Shown: one piece after another, positions 32,511-42,575 of the stretch
Layout: every line of letters begins with the position of its first letter
Position numbering within the stretch: the stretch's first letter is position 1
DNA from: Herbidospora galbida
GTDB taxonomy: Bacteria > Actinomycetota > Actinomycetes > Streptosporangiales > Streptosporangiaceae
Assembly (NCBI RefSeq): GCF_005233835.1
Contig: NZ_SZQA01000006.1
Coordinates: 62,001 to 126,000 of the forward strand
Reading direction: 5' to 3'
DNA length: 64,000 bases
Translations under genes and position numbers: made by a program
The notes under the pieces: model-generated
Told to the model about the DNA's origin: nothing
What the model saw: only the letters and a program-made list of their open reading frames with translations
Databases searched by the model: none

Positions 32511-34747
32511 AGGAACATCGTGATGGGGTTCATCTGGTCCTCCGGGGTCGGTTCGGACAGCCAGCCGAGCTGGACGGGCACGTCGTAGAGGCGGCCGGGC
32601 GCCAGCCGCCGCCAGAAGTGCCGCATCCCCGGCACCACGACCTTGACCACGGGCAGCCCGATGTCGGGCCGGGTCTGGTCGAGGACGAGCATCTCCATCC
32701 CGCGCTCCTCGACCAGGGCGCGGGCCGAGGCGACGTCGTCGAGCAGGTCGCCGGTGGCCGGCCGGTCGTACGCCGAGGCGGCGACGGGCGTACCGGACGG
32801 AGCGAGGTAGGGGTGGTCGGCGATCCGCGCGTTCTTCCACCAGTTGATCTGGTCGCCCTCATGGAAGCGGTAGCGGGTGCGGCCGTCGGCGCCGACGTCG
32901 ATGACGGCGGGGATGAACTGGTTCATCTCGGTGAGGGCCCGCTGGACGGCGATGCGCGCGTCGAAGTGGGCGCCGAAGGCCATCACGATGTCCTCCGTCG
33001 GCCCGTTGAGGCGGCGGCTGACCGAGACGGCGACCGGCACGCCCAGGTCGTTGGTGAGGTCGAGGACCTGGATGTCGCGGCCGAGGCTTGCGTACACCTC
33101 CTGGAACTCGCTCATCCACGGGTCGTTGAAGCTGTCGAGGTCGAAGGCGGGCCGCCGGAGGCGGTTGTACCACCACACGGCCACCGCGTCGCGTTCGACG
33201 AGCTCCATGAAGCCCTGGACGACGGCGTCCTCCAGCGAGGAGCCCGCGGCGTTGCCGTTGGAGTCGGCCCAGGCGTAGTTCGGCCCGGAGGGGTCCTTCT
33301 CCTGGTGGTAGTAGTACAGGTAGCCGGTCGGCAGGTACTTGTGCCGCTGCTCGGTGAGCGACCAGACCGGGGTCCAGTCGATCACGGCGTCCTCGTCGAG
33401 AGGGTCGTTGACGAAGTCGTAGCCGGCCACGGCCTTCCGTTCCTTCCGCACGCGGTACTGCTCGTCGCTGTAGAGCGAGCAGGCGTTCGGGTGCAGGGCG
33501 TCGGCGCCGAGTTCGCGCAGGCTCGCCGCGCGACGCGACTCGTCGCCCTGGAACATGCCCGAGTAGCGCTCCATCGCCTCGCACATGGCGCTGACCTTGG
33601 CCTGCAGGTCGGTCGTGCCCTTCCCGGCGCTCTGGCTGCGCAGCCCGGCCCGCAGGCCGCTCAGGTCGCGGATCTGCCGGGAGAAGTTGTGCCCGGCGGC
33701 GTAGGTCTTGACGAACGGGGTGCCCGTCTCGATCTTGGTGAGCTCCTTGACGACGCCGGTGACGGGGCTGATGAGGTGGCCGTACCGCTCGAAGGTGTCC
33801 TCCGGGTGGCGGGAGCGGTGGCCGCCGTCGGCGGTGAACGACTTGGGCCGCGACTCCAGCGCCAGCGGCCGCTCGGCCTGGGCGGCCATCATCCCGGGAT
33901 CGCCGCACTCGGGGCACTGCGGGCGGGCGCGGAGCTTGTGGCGGTCGGTGCCGAGCCGCTGGGTGTCGAGGGTGATCACGTCGCCCTGCTGCGGGGAGCG
34001 CGCCCCGGCCAGCCACTTCACCACTTCGGCGGCGACCAGGCGCAGGCCCGCGTCGCGGGTGAGCGGCAGGTCGGCGGTGGGCATGGCCAGCGGCCGGTTG
34101 CTGCGCAGCCGGTTCTCCAGGTAGGAGACCGACTGCCGGTGCCCTTCGAGCCGCTGCGTCAGGCAGCGCCAGCAGCCGCCCTCGCCGGGCTGGAAGACGG
34201 GCCCGACCCAGAGCACCGGCCCGACCGGCCGGGCCAGCAGCCAGGGCCGGCCCTCCTTCAGGTGCGCCCGGTTGATCTCGGCGAGCTCCTCGCGCAGGTA
34301 GTCGTCGGTCAGCACGACGGTCAGCGCGCCCTCGCCGGGGTGGACGCCCTCGGCGGCCAGCAGGCCCGTGAGCTCCTCGCCCGAGACGTCGCCCACGGTG
34401 ACCACTTCGGCCCGCCCGGTCCGCACGCCCTCGGCCGCCTTCTCGCCCTGCAGCCCGGCCATCTCCCAGTAGGCGGCGGTCGCCCGGTCGAGGTCCTGGG
34501 TGACGTCGACCAGGAGGCGGCGCTCCTTCAGCTGGTGGAGCGCGAAGAAGACGTGCTCCGGCGGGATGTCGGCCTCGACGGCGGTCAGGATGTCGGAGAC
34601 GGTGTGCTTGCCGTCGAGCAGGCCCGCCACCGCCTCGATGGAGCGTCCGGTGAGCAGGTGCAGGTCACGCTCGGATACGAGGAAGACCCCTTCGCCCTCG
34701 ATGACCTCCACGCGGAAGTGCCGGCGAAATCCAGGCCTGGCGTCCAT
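32507..34747 (-). CDS. TOMM cyclodehydratase: ThiF-like leader-binding domain fused to YcaO
   Basis: A 746-residue fusion. The N-terminal half is the ocin-ThiF/leader-recognition region with zinc ligands GGCWRC (about 190) and CPECG (about 270). The C-terminal YcaO domain (about 300-746) carries the ATP-binding acidic clusters SAMCEAMERYSGMF and SSLEDAVVQGFMELVERDAV, with RPDIGLPVVKVVVPG near the end. It would cyclise Cys/Ser/Thr side chains to azolines on the NHLP precursors using ATP. SD AAAGGAACACC precedes ATG 34747; the LanM stop is 22 nt upstream. The C-terminus ends PITMFL, without a long Pro-rich tail. Confidence 0.92.
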   Translation of the reverse strand: MDARPGFRRHFRVEVIEGEGVFLVSERDLHLLTGRSIEAVAGLLDGKHTVSDILTAVEADIPPEHVFFALHQLKERRLLVDVTQDLDRATAAYWEMAGLQGEKAAEGVRTGRAEVVTVGDVSGEELTGLLAAEGVHPGEGALTVVLTDDYLREELAEINRAHLKEGRPWLLARPVGPVLWVGPVFQPGEGGCWRCLTQRLEGHRQSVSYLENRLRSNRPLAMPTADLPLTRDAGLRLVAAEVVKWLAGARSPQQGDVITLDTQRLGTDRHKLRARPQCPECGDPGMMAAQAERPLALESRPKSFTADGGHRSRHPEDTFERYGHLISPVTGVVKELTKIETGTPFVKTYAAGHNFSRQIRDLSGLRAGLRSQSAGKGTTDLQAKVSAMCEAMERYSGMFQGDESRRAASLRELGADALHPNACSLYSDEQYRVRKERKAVAGYDFVNDPLDEDAVIDWTPVWSLTEQRHKYLPTGYLYYYHQEKDPSGPNYAWADSNGNAAGSSLEDAVVQGFMELVERDAVAVWWYNRLRRPAFDLDSFNDPWMSEFQEVYASLGRDIQVLDLTNDLGVPVAVSVSRRLNGPTEDIVMAFGAHFDARIAVQRALTEMNQFIPAVIDVGADGRTRYRFHEGDQINWWKNARIADHPYLAPSGTPVAASAYDRPATGDLLDDVASARALVEERGMEMLVLDQTRPDIGLPVVKVVVPGMRHFWRRLAPGRLYDVPVQLGWLSEPTPEDQMNPITMFL

Positions 34748-34769
34748 GGTGTTCCTTTCAGTGCACGAG

Positions 34770-37700
34770 TCAGCGCACGAGCCGGAGGGAGGCGACCTCG
34801 TCGTCGGCCAGCCGGAGAAGGGTGAGCCCCGCGGCGGCCAGGCCGTTGACGGCCGACAGGGAGAGCCGGTCGGCCCGCCGCCGGTCGGCGAACCAGCGGC
34901 CGGTGTGGTCGCGGCGGAGGAGCAGTTCGGCGGCCAGGTCCCGGGCGGTGCGCGCGAGCCCCTGGTCTCCGGTCAGGCGGGCGGTGTGTATGGCCATCTC
35001 CGCGTCCACCACGAGGGCGGCGCAGGAGCGGGCGGGGGTGGGGGCGCAGTGACGTGCGACGTGGTCGCGCAGGTCGGCCGGGACCTCGCCGGTGAGGGCG
35101 TGGGCGGTGGCGACCGCGGCGAGCAGCGAGCCGGGGGTGTCGAGGGCGAACCGGTGCGCCGTCAGCGACTCGGCGGGGGTCTCGCCGAGCGCGGCGGTGC
35201 TGCTGGCGAGCGCCCACGCGAGCCCGTCGGCGCCGGTGGGCAGCCCGGCGAGGGCGGGCACGCGGGGCGGGTAGGGCAGCCGGGCCGTGTTCCCGGCCAG
35301 CAGGTCCCGATGCAGCCGCTCGGCCAGCGCGTCGGCCGCCGGCACCGCCGTGGCCGACGCCTCCCGCAGTCGGTGGACGGCCAGCAGCAGGCCGGCCCGC
35401 CCGAGCACGGGTTCGGCCGACGTCGTCCCGTCGAGTTGCGCCTCGGCCAGCGGAAGCAGCTCGGCTGCCCGCTCGACCAGCCGGGTGTCGCCCAGCGCGT
35501 CGCCGCAGCGGCTCAGCGCGTAGACGGCCGAGCCGATGCCGACGAAGGCGCCGACCGGTGCCAGGCCGCCGCACATCCGGCGGTAGACGGCCGACTGCGC
35601 CGACAGCGTGGCGAACTCGACCGAGGCGTCGAGGGCCTCCTGGGCGGCGGTCCAGTGGCCGGGGGCGCCGGTGTTGGCGTACAGCTCGGAGAGGAAGACG
35701 GCCAGGCCGGCGGTGCCGGTCAGCAGGTCGCCGTGCAGGGGTTCGACCTGGTCGAGGCCGTGGGCGGGGTAGCTGACCACGCCGAGCCAGGCCGACCGGT
35801 CGCCCCCGACCGGGACGGCGGCCGCCAGGATCTCGTTCGCGAGGTCGCCCGCGCGGGCGAGCAGTTCCTCGACCGGCGGCTCGTCGCCCCTGGCCGACTG
35901 CTCGTAGGCGTGCAGGCCGATCTCGCGGATCGTGCGGGGCCGGGGGGCCGCGACCGGGAACGACACGGGCACCTCGGCGGCGCCGGTGATGTCGAGGCAG
36001 GTCTGCAGCACCCCGAGGTGCTCCTCCAGCGGGAACCCCGCGAGGTCGGCGACCCGGTCCTGGAGCCGCTGCCAGGCGGTGCCGCTGAAGTGGCCGGGGA
36101 TCTCGACGCCGTCGGGCGTGAAGGCCGAGTCGGAGGCGGGTTTGGACAGGAAGAGCGGGATGTCCATGCGGCGGAACGCGTCGATCTCCTGCTCGATGAT
36201 CTCCAGGATGTCGGTGCGGCCCGGGTCCACCCGGAGCGTCCCCATGGCGCTGCGGAACAGGTGGGCCAGGCACACCTCCCTGGCCACGCCGTCGACCAGC
36301 GCCCCGGGGCTGACGCTCATGCGCAGCATGTCGCCGCAGTCGAAGGTGCTGCGCCAGATGTAGCGGACCGGCGCCTCCTCCAGCAGGGCCAGGGGGCCGT
36401 AGTCGTCGGCGAGCAGCTCCTGGTTGCGCTCCAGGCACGCCTGCATCTGCCGGTAGCCCTCGGCCACCTCGTCGGCGTAGTGGCGCGGGTCGGCCAGCTC
36501 GCCGTCACCCCAGGTCGGCCGGTAGGGCGGCTCCTCCCACCCGGCCGGGAACCCGGCGGAGTTCTCCGCGATCTGCTCCCGCAGCGCGGCCAGGCAGCCG
36601 ACGTCCTGCGCCTGCACGCCCCCCGCGATCGGCCGGGGGAAGGAGACCACGGCGGTCTTGACCACCGTGTCCTCGACCTTCCCCCACAGCGCCTCGATCC
36701 GCTCGCCGATGACGGCCGGCTGGCTGATGCGTCCCTGCAGGACGTTCTCCAGGTCGATGAAGGCCGGGGTCTCGCCGATCGCGACGAGGTTGTCGGCCCA
36801 CAGGTCGCGGCATTCGAGGAACTGGGCGAGCCGGGCGAACATGCCGAGCCGGGTGTAGAACCGGCGCACGCTCTCCTCGTCGGTGCCGGGCTCGGCGACG
36901 ACGTACTCCTCCCAGCCGTAGCCGTCGCGCAGCACGACCTCGCGGGTATGGAGGGCCAGCGGCAGGCCGTGGTTGTTGAGCAGGGTGCAGACGTCCATCA
37001 GCCCGGCGACCGAACGCAGGTCCTTCGGCTTGTAGACCACCCGCTCCCCCGAGGCGAAGGTGAGCAGGGTGACCACCCGGCCGTGGTTGTGCAGGTCGCC
37101 CGAGTCGCCGGAGTAGCCGGTCACCGGGCCGGGCGCGGCCCAGCCCCACAGGGTCCGGCGCAGCCGGGGCAGGTCGGCGCGGAGCCGGTCGAACAGCTCG
37201 TGGACGACCCGCCGCCACTGGAGGCACGTCATGCCCATGACGTAGGCGAGACCGGGCAGCGTCTCCAGCCGGTCGAGCCAGCCCGACTGGCTGACGTCCA
37301 GGCCGGGGCTCTGCAGCCACGACGACAGGTCGTTCGAAGTCCCGGCGAGCTGGGCCTCGAACGCGAACCCGGCCCAGCACGCCTGCGTCAGCCGCTCGAT
37401 GAGCTGGCCCGCGATGTCCTCCCGGGCCTCCGCCGTGACGGGGACGCCGCGGACCGACCCGTCCTTGACGTCCACGAGCCGGTTCATGGCGCGCCGAAAC
37501 GCCACGAACGGGGCCCCGGGGCGTCCGGTCGCCGGGTCGGCCGCGGCCGTGGGGGGCTGCGCGAGCAGGAAGTCCACCAGGGCGTATCCCCAGTCGGGCA
37601 GCCGTCGGGGGTCGGCGAGCTGGACGTCGACGAGCCCGGCGCCGAGGTCGCGGCCCGACCGGTTGCGGTGGTGCAGCACCGCGCGCTTGGCGTCCTCGTC

Positions 37701-37895
37701 GTCGCCGACCGCCGCCTTGAGCCAGCGCTGGGTCCGCTCGGAGGCCTGCCGTCGTGACCGCCCCACGACCGGGACGAAATGGTCGCCCGCCACCCGCTCG
37801 TGGAACGGCGCGGCCGAGGCGATCACCGCCATCAGCCGGGCGTCCCCGCCGGGTACCGAGAGCAGTCCCTCGTGCTGCGGGATCGTGACCGGCAT
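34770..37895 (-). CDS. Class II lanthipeptide synthetase (LanM) with degenerate cyclase domain
   Basis: A 1041-residue LanM. The dehydratase half is intact: GDLHNHGR (266-273), VVYKP (286-290), DLWADN (364-369) and IDLEN (380-384) match the residues of the CylM active site that phosphorylate and eliminate Ser/Thr. The cyclase half (about 700-1041) keeps LLTGTAG (724-730) and GAFVGIGSAVYAL (782-794), but the zinc site is gone: GLPTGADGLAWAL replaces G-F-A-H-G (His to Thr887), no W-C-x-G motif occurs, and SCAAL (957-961) replaces C-H-G. It should dehydrate but may not form lanthionine. It begins 1 nt after the ABC gene stop. Confidence 0.9.
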   Translation of the reverse strand: MPVTIPQHEGLLSVPGGDARLMAVIASAAPFHERVAGDHFVPVVGRSRRQASERTQRWLKAAVGDDEDAKRAVLHHRNRSGRDLGAGLVDVQLADPRRLPDWGYALVDFLLAQPPTAAADPATGRPGAPFVAFRRAMNRLVDVKDGSVRGVPVTAEAREDIAGQLIERLTQACWAGFAFEAQLAGTSNDLSSWLQSPGLDVSQSGWLDRLETLPGLAYVMGMTCLQWRRVVHELFDRLRADLPRLRRTLWGWAAPGPVTGYSGDSGDLHNHGRVVTLLTFASGERVVYKPKDLRSVAGLMDVCTLLNNHGLPLALHTREVVLRDGYGWEEYVVAEPGTDEESVRRFYTRLGMFARLAQFLECRDLWADNLVAIGETPAFIDLENVLQGRISQPAVIGERIEALWGKVEDTVVKTAVVSFPRPIAGGVQAQDVGCLAALREQIAENSAGFPAGWEEPPYRPTWGDGELADPRHYADEVAEGYRQMQACLERNQELLADDYGPLALLEEAPVRYIWRSTFDCGDMLRMSVSPGALVDGVAREVCLAHLFRSAMGTLRVDPGRTDILEIIEQEIDAFRRMDIPLFLSKPASDSAFTPDGVEIPGHFSGTAWQRLQDRVADLAGFPLEEHLGVLQTCLDITGAAEVPVSFPVAAPRPRTIREIGLHAYEQSARGDEPPVEELLARAGDLANEILAAAVPVGGDRSAWLGVVSYPAHGLDQVEPLHGDLLTGTAGLAVFLSELYANTGAPGHWTAAQEALDASVEFATLSAQSAVYRRMCGGLAPVGAFVGIGSAVYALSRCGDALGDTRLVERAAELLPLAEAQLDGTTSAEPVLGRAGLLLAVHRLREASATAVPAADALAERLHRDLLAGNTARLPYPPRVPALAGLPTGADGLAWALASSTAALGETPAESLTAHRFALDTPGSLLAAVATAHALTGEVPADLRDHVARHCAPTPARSCAALVVDAEMAIHTARLTGDQGLARTARDLAAELLLRRDHTGRWFADRRRADRLSLSAVNGLAAAGLTLLRLADDEVASLRLVR

Positions 37896-37896
37896 T

Positions 37897-40419
37897 TCAG
37901 ACCTCCTGTCGGCGGACCATCCGGGCGAACAGCTCGTTGTCCTCCATCAGCTCCTCGAAGGTGCCGTTGGCGACGACCCTGCCCTGGTCGAGTACGTAGA
38001 TCCGATCGGCCGATCTGATGGTGCTCAGCCGGTGCGCGATCACGATCCGGGTGATGTCGAGTTCGGCGATCCGGCGGCTGACCAGCGCCTGCGTGACGTT
38101 GTCGAGGGCGCTGGTCGCCTCGTCGAGGATGAGCACCCGGGGCCGCTTGACCAGCGCCCTGGCGATGAGCAGCCGTTGCAGCTCGCCGCCGGAGAAGGAG
38201 GCGTTGTCCTCGCTGATGATGGTGTGCATCCCCATGGGCAGCCGGGCGATGTCGCCGTCGAGGTCGGCGAGCCGGGCCGCCCGCCAGGCGTCCTCCTCGC
38301 GGGCGCCGGGCACGTCGCCGATGATGTTCTCCAGCACCGAGCCGCGCAGCACCCGGGCCTGCTGCATCACCACGCCCACCTGGGTGCGGACCCGCCGCAG
38401 GTCGAGGTCGCGCAGGTCACCGCCGTCGTAGAGGACCTGTCCGGTACGCGGCGGCTCGAAGCCCAGCAGCAGGCGCACGAGCGTCGACTTGCCCGCGCCG
38501 GAGTGGCCGGTGACGGCGACGAACTCGCCGGGCCGGAACACCATGGAGACCTCTTCGAGGATCTGCTTGGCGGTGCCCGGGTAGGCGAACGACACGTCGT
38601 GCAGCCGGACCAGCCCGACCAGCTCGCCCGGGTCCTTGGCCCCCGGCGGCGTCTCCGGCGCCCGCTCCAGCAGCGGCTTCAGCCGCTCGAACCGGGGCAG
38701 CAGCGCGAAGGCCGCCTCCACCGCCCGGCTGACCTGGCCGAGCGCCAGCACGAACTGGCCCAGCGCCACGGCCGCGACCACGAACGAGGCCGCCGGCACA
38801 CCCAGCGACAACCCCGTGAAGGCGAGCAGGAGCAGCAGCAGCGGCTGGGCCGCCGCGCCGATCGCCGCCGACACCGCCCGTTCCCGCCGGGCCGCCGAAG
38901 CGGCGCCCTGCTGCGCGGAGAACGCCCGCGACCACAGGCCGAAGACCTGCGCCTCCCGGCCGGCGACGTGGATCTTGTCGATGGCGCTGAGGCACGCGTA
39001 CAGGAGCGAGTAGATCCGGCCGTACTCCTCGTGCATGACCAGCTCGTGCTTCTGCTGGCGTACGGCGAGCACGGCCAGGACGGCCAGCAGCACCAGCACC
39101 CCGCCGAGCACGACCAGCGCCAGCCGCCAGTCGACGGTCACCAGGATCAGCAGGCCGAGCAGCGAGAACACGCCGCCGAGCAGCGAGTTGACCGCCGCCT
39201 CGCCGAGCGCCTTGCGCATGTCGGCCACGGCGTTGGCCCGGTGGACCAGGTTGCCGGTGCTGTATTGGGAGTAGAACGGCAGGTCGAGCGAGACGAGATG
39301 GCTCCAGATGGCCGGTTCGAGCCGTTCCTGGAGACGGCCCTGCACCCGCACGAGCACCGCGTTGCGCACGGCCAGGAGCAGGGTGCTCGCGGCCACCGCG
39401 CCCGCGATGACGACCGCGATCCAGATCATGGCCGGTTGGTCGGCCGGGTTCTGCGCGGCGGTCAGCAGGACGAAGGTGAGCATCGGCACGCCGAGCGCGA
39501 GCAGCGCCGCCCCGGCGCCGGCCGCCAGCAGCCCGGCCAGTTCGCGGCCCGCGCCGCGCAGGCCGTACTTGAGCAGGGCGAGCGGCGAGGTGATGCCCTC
39601 GTCGAGCGGCGGGTAGATCTGCCAGGCGTGCCCGTCGAGGGTGGCGGCCACCTCGTCGGTGACCCGGCGCCGCTCCTCCGAGGGGTCGGAGATCAGGTAG
39701 CCGCCCTTGTGCGGCAACAGCGCGACCGGCCGGCCGCCGGCCTTGAGGAAGCCGACCAGCGGGACGGTCGCCTCGCGCCACCAGCCGTCGTCCAGGAGCA
39801 CCTTCCGGTGCCGGGCCCTGGCCAGGTCCAGCGCCGCGCCGAGCGGGTCGGTGGAGGCGGGGTCGATGGGGTGCGTGGCGAACCCGCAGTGGTCGCCGAG
39901 CGCCTTGACGACCTCCACGGCCCGGTCGGCGGCCGTACGCGGGCTTCCGGGCACCGGCGCGACCCCGGCGGCGGCCGCGATGTCGGCGAACGACCGGCGC
40001 AGCATGTCGTCGGAGGCCTGGGCACGGGCCGCCCGCCAGTGGTCGCGGTCGGCCTCCTCCGCCTCGGCCAGCATGAGCACCCGTGTGAGGGTGCCCCGGT
40101 GGAGGTCGCGCAGGCTGGGCTGGGCGTCGGCGGCGGTGGGGCCGTTGAGGCGGCGTACCCACGAGGAGACGGCGTCGGCGTCGCGCCGGACGCGGCGGAC
40201 CGAGGCGCCCTCGGCGGGCGAGGCCACGACGGTGTAGCCGCCGGGCAGGTCGGTGGCCGCGAACCCGTGCATGAGCTCGCCGCTCTCCACCCGGACCACG
40301 CGGTGGCGGGGGCCCGAGCCGTCGACGGGCGACAGCATCACGTCGACGGAACCGCTGACGACGGTCCAGCAGGCGTAGGGATCGATCAGCTCGATCTCGC
40401 TGACGGGGTATCCGCTCAT
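37897..40419 (-). CDS. NHLM-type ABC transporter, ATP-binding/permease
   Basis: An 840-residue ABC half-transporter with an unusual N-terminal 300 residues that lack a C39 Cys/His pair. These carry a cNMP-binding-like or accessory fold (YACWTVVSGSVDVMLSPVDG). A transmembrane region follows, then an ATPase domain with Walker A GHSGAGKST, signature FSGGELQRLLIARAL and Walker B VLILDEATSALD. This is the second ABC subunit of the NHLM bacteriocin export system. ATG 40419 overlaps the C39 transporter stop as ATGA, and the two probably form a heterodimer. Confidence 0.9.
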   Translation of the reverse strand: MSGYPVSEIELIDPYACWTVVSGSVDVMLSPVDGSGPRHRVVRVESGELMHGFAATDLPGGYTVVASPAEGASVRRVRRDADAVSSWVRRLNGPTAADAQPSLRDLHRGTLTRVLMLAEAEEADRDHWRAARAQASDDMLRRSFADIAAAAGVAPVPGSPRTAADRAVEVVKALGDHCGFATHPIDPASTDPLGAALDLARARHRKVLLDDGWWREATVPLVGFLKAGGRPVALLPHKGGYLISDPSEERRRVTDEVAATLDGHAWQIYPPLDEGITSPLALLKYGLRGAGRELAGLLAAGAGAALLALGVPMLTFVLLTAAQNPADQPAMIWIAVVIAGAVAASTLLLAVRNAVLVRVQGRLQERLEPAIWSHLVSLDLPFYSQYSTGNLVHRANAVADMRKALGEAAVNSLLGGVFSLLGLLILVTVDWRLALVVLGGVLVLLAVLAVLAVRQQKHELVMHEEYGRIYSLLYACLSAIDKIHVAGREAQVFGLWSRAFSAQQGAASAARRERAVSAAIGAAAQPLLLLLLAFTGLSLGVPAASFVVAAVALGQFVLALGQVSRAVEAAFALLPRFERLKPLLERAPETPPGAKDPGELVGLVRLHDVSFAYPGTAKQILEEVSMVFRPGEFVAVTGHSGAGKSTLVRLLLGFEPPRTGQVLYDGGDLRDLDLRRVRTQVGVVMQQARVLRGSVLENIIGDVPGAREEDAWRAARLADLDGDIARLPMGMHTIISEDNASFSGGELQRLLIARALVKRPRVLILDEATSALDNVTQALVSRRIAELDITRIVIAHRLSTIRSADRIYVLDQGRVVANGTFEELMEDNELFARMVRRQEV

Positions 40420-42575
40420 GACGCTTCCTCGACGAGCGTGCGGTAGTGGCCGGGGACGGCGATGAGCTCGGCGTGGGTGCCGCGCTGGACGACCTTGCCC
40501 CGGTCGAGCACGAGGATCAGGTCGCTCTCGCGCACGGTGCTGAGCCGGTGGGCGATCACCACGCTGGTGCAGCCGCGTGACTTCACGTTGGCGTCCACGA
40601 ACGCCTCGGTCTCGGCGTCGAGGGCGCTGGTCGCCTCGTCGAGCACCAGCACCGAGGGCGACAGCACGAGCGCCCGCGCGATCTCCAGCCGCTGCCGCTC
40701 GCCGCCCGACAGGTTGCGGCCCCGCTCCTGGATCCAGCCGCCCGACAGGCCGCCGCGGCGGGCGACGACGTCGGCGAGGCCGGCGTCCGACAGCGCCCGG
40801 TGCAGCCGGTACTGCGGGATCGTCGGGTCCCAGAGCGTCAGGTTGTCGGCCACGGTGCCCTCGAAGACCTGGAGGTTCTGCTCGACGTAGCCGATCGACG
40901 TGGTGAGCGTCTCGCGGGGCCAGTGCTCCCGGGGGATGCCGTCGAGGAGGATCTGGCCCGACCACGGCTTGACCGCGCCGGTGAGCAGCCGGGCCACGGT
41001 CGACTTCCCGCTGCCGGTACGCCCCACGACGGAGACCCGCTGACCGGGTTCGACGCGGAACGACAGGCCGCTGATGACCGGGCCGCGCTGGCGGTCGTAG
41101 CCGAAGCTGACGTCGTGGAACTCGACCGCGCCGCGCAGGCCGCCGTCGGTCTCGGGGGCGCCGGGGAGGGCGGCGTACTGGGGGTCGGGTTCGGCGCTGA
41201 TCGCGTCGTCGTACATGCTGGTCTGGGCGACCGCGATCTGGGCCTCGGCGCCGATGCCGACCAGGGCGGTGACCGGCACCAGGAAGGCGCCGACGAGGAG
41301 CTGGGCGGCGATGACCGTGGCCAGGGTGACCTCGCCGTTGGCCATCAGCACCGCGCCGGTGATCACCATGGTCGCGCCGGCGAGCGAGCCGAGCGCGGCG
41401 GGGACCGCCAGGAGCGCCTGGGTGGTCCGCATGAGGTCCTGGGTGGTCGCCAGCGCCTTGGCCGACAGGCCGGCCCACTTCTGGAAGAACCAGCCCTCGG
41501 CGCCGTCGGCCTTCAGCGACTCGGCCATCGAGATGCCGTTGAAGGCCATGCCGTCGCGGCGGTGCTCGTCGAAGAGCAGCTTCTGCTGGTGCGGGGCGGC
41601 GGCGCGGCTGACCGCGCGCATCGCCAGCAGGTTGATCGCCGCCAGGGCGCCGGCGACCAGGGCGAAGGCCGGGTGGAAGGCGTACAGGATCGCCGAGTGC
41701 AGCAGCATCGTCAGGATCGCCGCCACCGCGGCGGCGGCCCGGTCGGACAGCAGGATGGCCAGGCCCGCGCCGAAGGAGGTCTTCATGACCAGGCCGCCGG
41801 TCATCCGCCGGTGGAAGAAGTCGCCCGGCAGCCGGAGCAGTCGCCACATGTACCGGCCCGACAGGTCGGCCGACATCGCGGTCTGCACCGCGCCGAGCAG
41901 CCGCTGCTGCAGCCAGGTCCCGACCAGGGTGAAGGCGGCGCAGGCCAGCAGCCCGAGCAGCACGGGCGCCGACCACGTGGTCTCCCCGGCGATGAGCACC
42001 TCGCCCAGCAGCAGCCGGGTGAGCAGCGCGGTCGCCACGGCGGGCAGCGCGAGCATGAAGGCCATCACGGCGATGGCGAGCAGGGTGGAGAGGTAGGGCC
42101 GCACCTTCGTCAGCGCGGAGCGGACCAGCGGGAAGCGCTTCCCCCCGGCCTTGAAGCCCTCGCCGGGACGCGGCACCAAAACGATCCCGCTGAACCGCTT
42201 GCGGAAGTCCGGCCGGGTGAGCCTGATCCGGCCGACTGCGGGGTCGTTGATGTACGCCCACTTCTTCCGCATCCCCTCCAGCACCACGAAGTGGCGCTGG
42301 TCGACGAAGATCATCGAGGGGACGGGGTAGTCCGCCAGCTCGTCGGCGTCGAGGCGGAAGCCGGTGATGTCGAAGCCGTACTCCTCGGCCGCCTTCTTGA
42401 GCCCCGCCCCCGACAGGCCGTCGCGCCCGACGCCCGACCGCTCCCTGATCTCGTGGAGGGGGACGCGCAGGCCGTGGTAGGCGAAGACCATGCTGAGGCA
42501 GGCGGGCCCGCAGTCGGCGTCCTCCATCTGCGGGCGGCGCTCGGTGCGGACCGGCCGCGTCGCGGTCCTAGCCAC
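40416..42575 (-). CDS. NHLM-type peptidase-containing ABC transporter (C39)
   Basis: A 719-residue exporter that cleaves the leader and exports the core. The N-terminal C39 peptidase has Gln16 (oxyanion), catalytic Cys22 in QMEDADCGPACLSMV, His95 in DQRHFVVLEG and Asp111 in IND. Six transmembrane helices follow, then the ATPase with Walker A GRTGSGKST, signature NLSGGERQRLEIARAL and Walker B VLVLDEATSALD. The peptidase should cut after the Ala-Gly or Gly-Gly-like sites of the NHLP leaders. It overlaps the membrane-fusion gene by 8 nt. Confidence 0.92.
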   Translation of the reverse strand: MARTATRPVRTERRPQMEDADCGPACLSMVFAYHGLRVPLHEIRERSGVGRDGLSGAGLKKAAEEYGFDITGFRLDADELADYPVPSMIFVDQRHFVVLEGMRKKWAYINDPAVGRIRLTRPDFRKRFSGIVLVPRPGEGFKAGGKRFPLVRSALTKVRPYLSTLLAIAVMAFMLALPAVATALLTRLLLGEVLIAGETTWSAPVLLGLLACAAFTLVGTWLQQRLLGAVQTAMSADLSGRYMWRLLRLPGDFFHRRMTGGLVMKTSFGAGLAILLSDRAAAAVAAILTMLLHSAILYAFHPAFALVAGALAAINLLAMRAVSRAAAPHQQKLLFDEHRRDGMAFNGISMAESLKADGAEGWFFQKWAGLSAKALATTQDLMRTTQALLAVPAALGSLAGATMVITGAVLMANGEVTLATVIAAQLLVGAFLVPVTALVGIGAEAQIAVAQTSMYDDAISAEPDPQYAALPGAPETDGGLRGAVEFHDVSFGYDRQRGPVISGLSFRVEPGQRVSVVGRTGSGKSTVARLLTGAVKPWSGQILLDGIPREHWPRETLTTSIGYVEQNLQVFEGTVADNLTLWDPTIPQYRLHRALSDAGLADVVARRGGLSGGWIQERGRNLSGGERQRLEIARALVLSPSVLVLDEATSALDAETEAFVDANVKSRGCTSVVIAHRLSTVRESDLILVLDRGKVVQRGTHAELIAVPGHYRTLVEEAS

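Noticed and set aside
34500..37757. Long open frame antisense to the LanM gene
   Set aside because: Its sequence is compositional: Gly/Gln/Arg/Val-rich with no domain, a shadow of third-position GC in the LanM frame, and it lacks a Shine-Dalgarno sequence.
37399..40446. Long open frame antisense to the ABC transporter gene
   Set aside because: Same compositional signature, and the true gene on the minus strand carries Walker A, signature and Walker B motifs.
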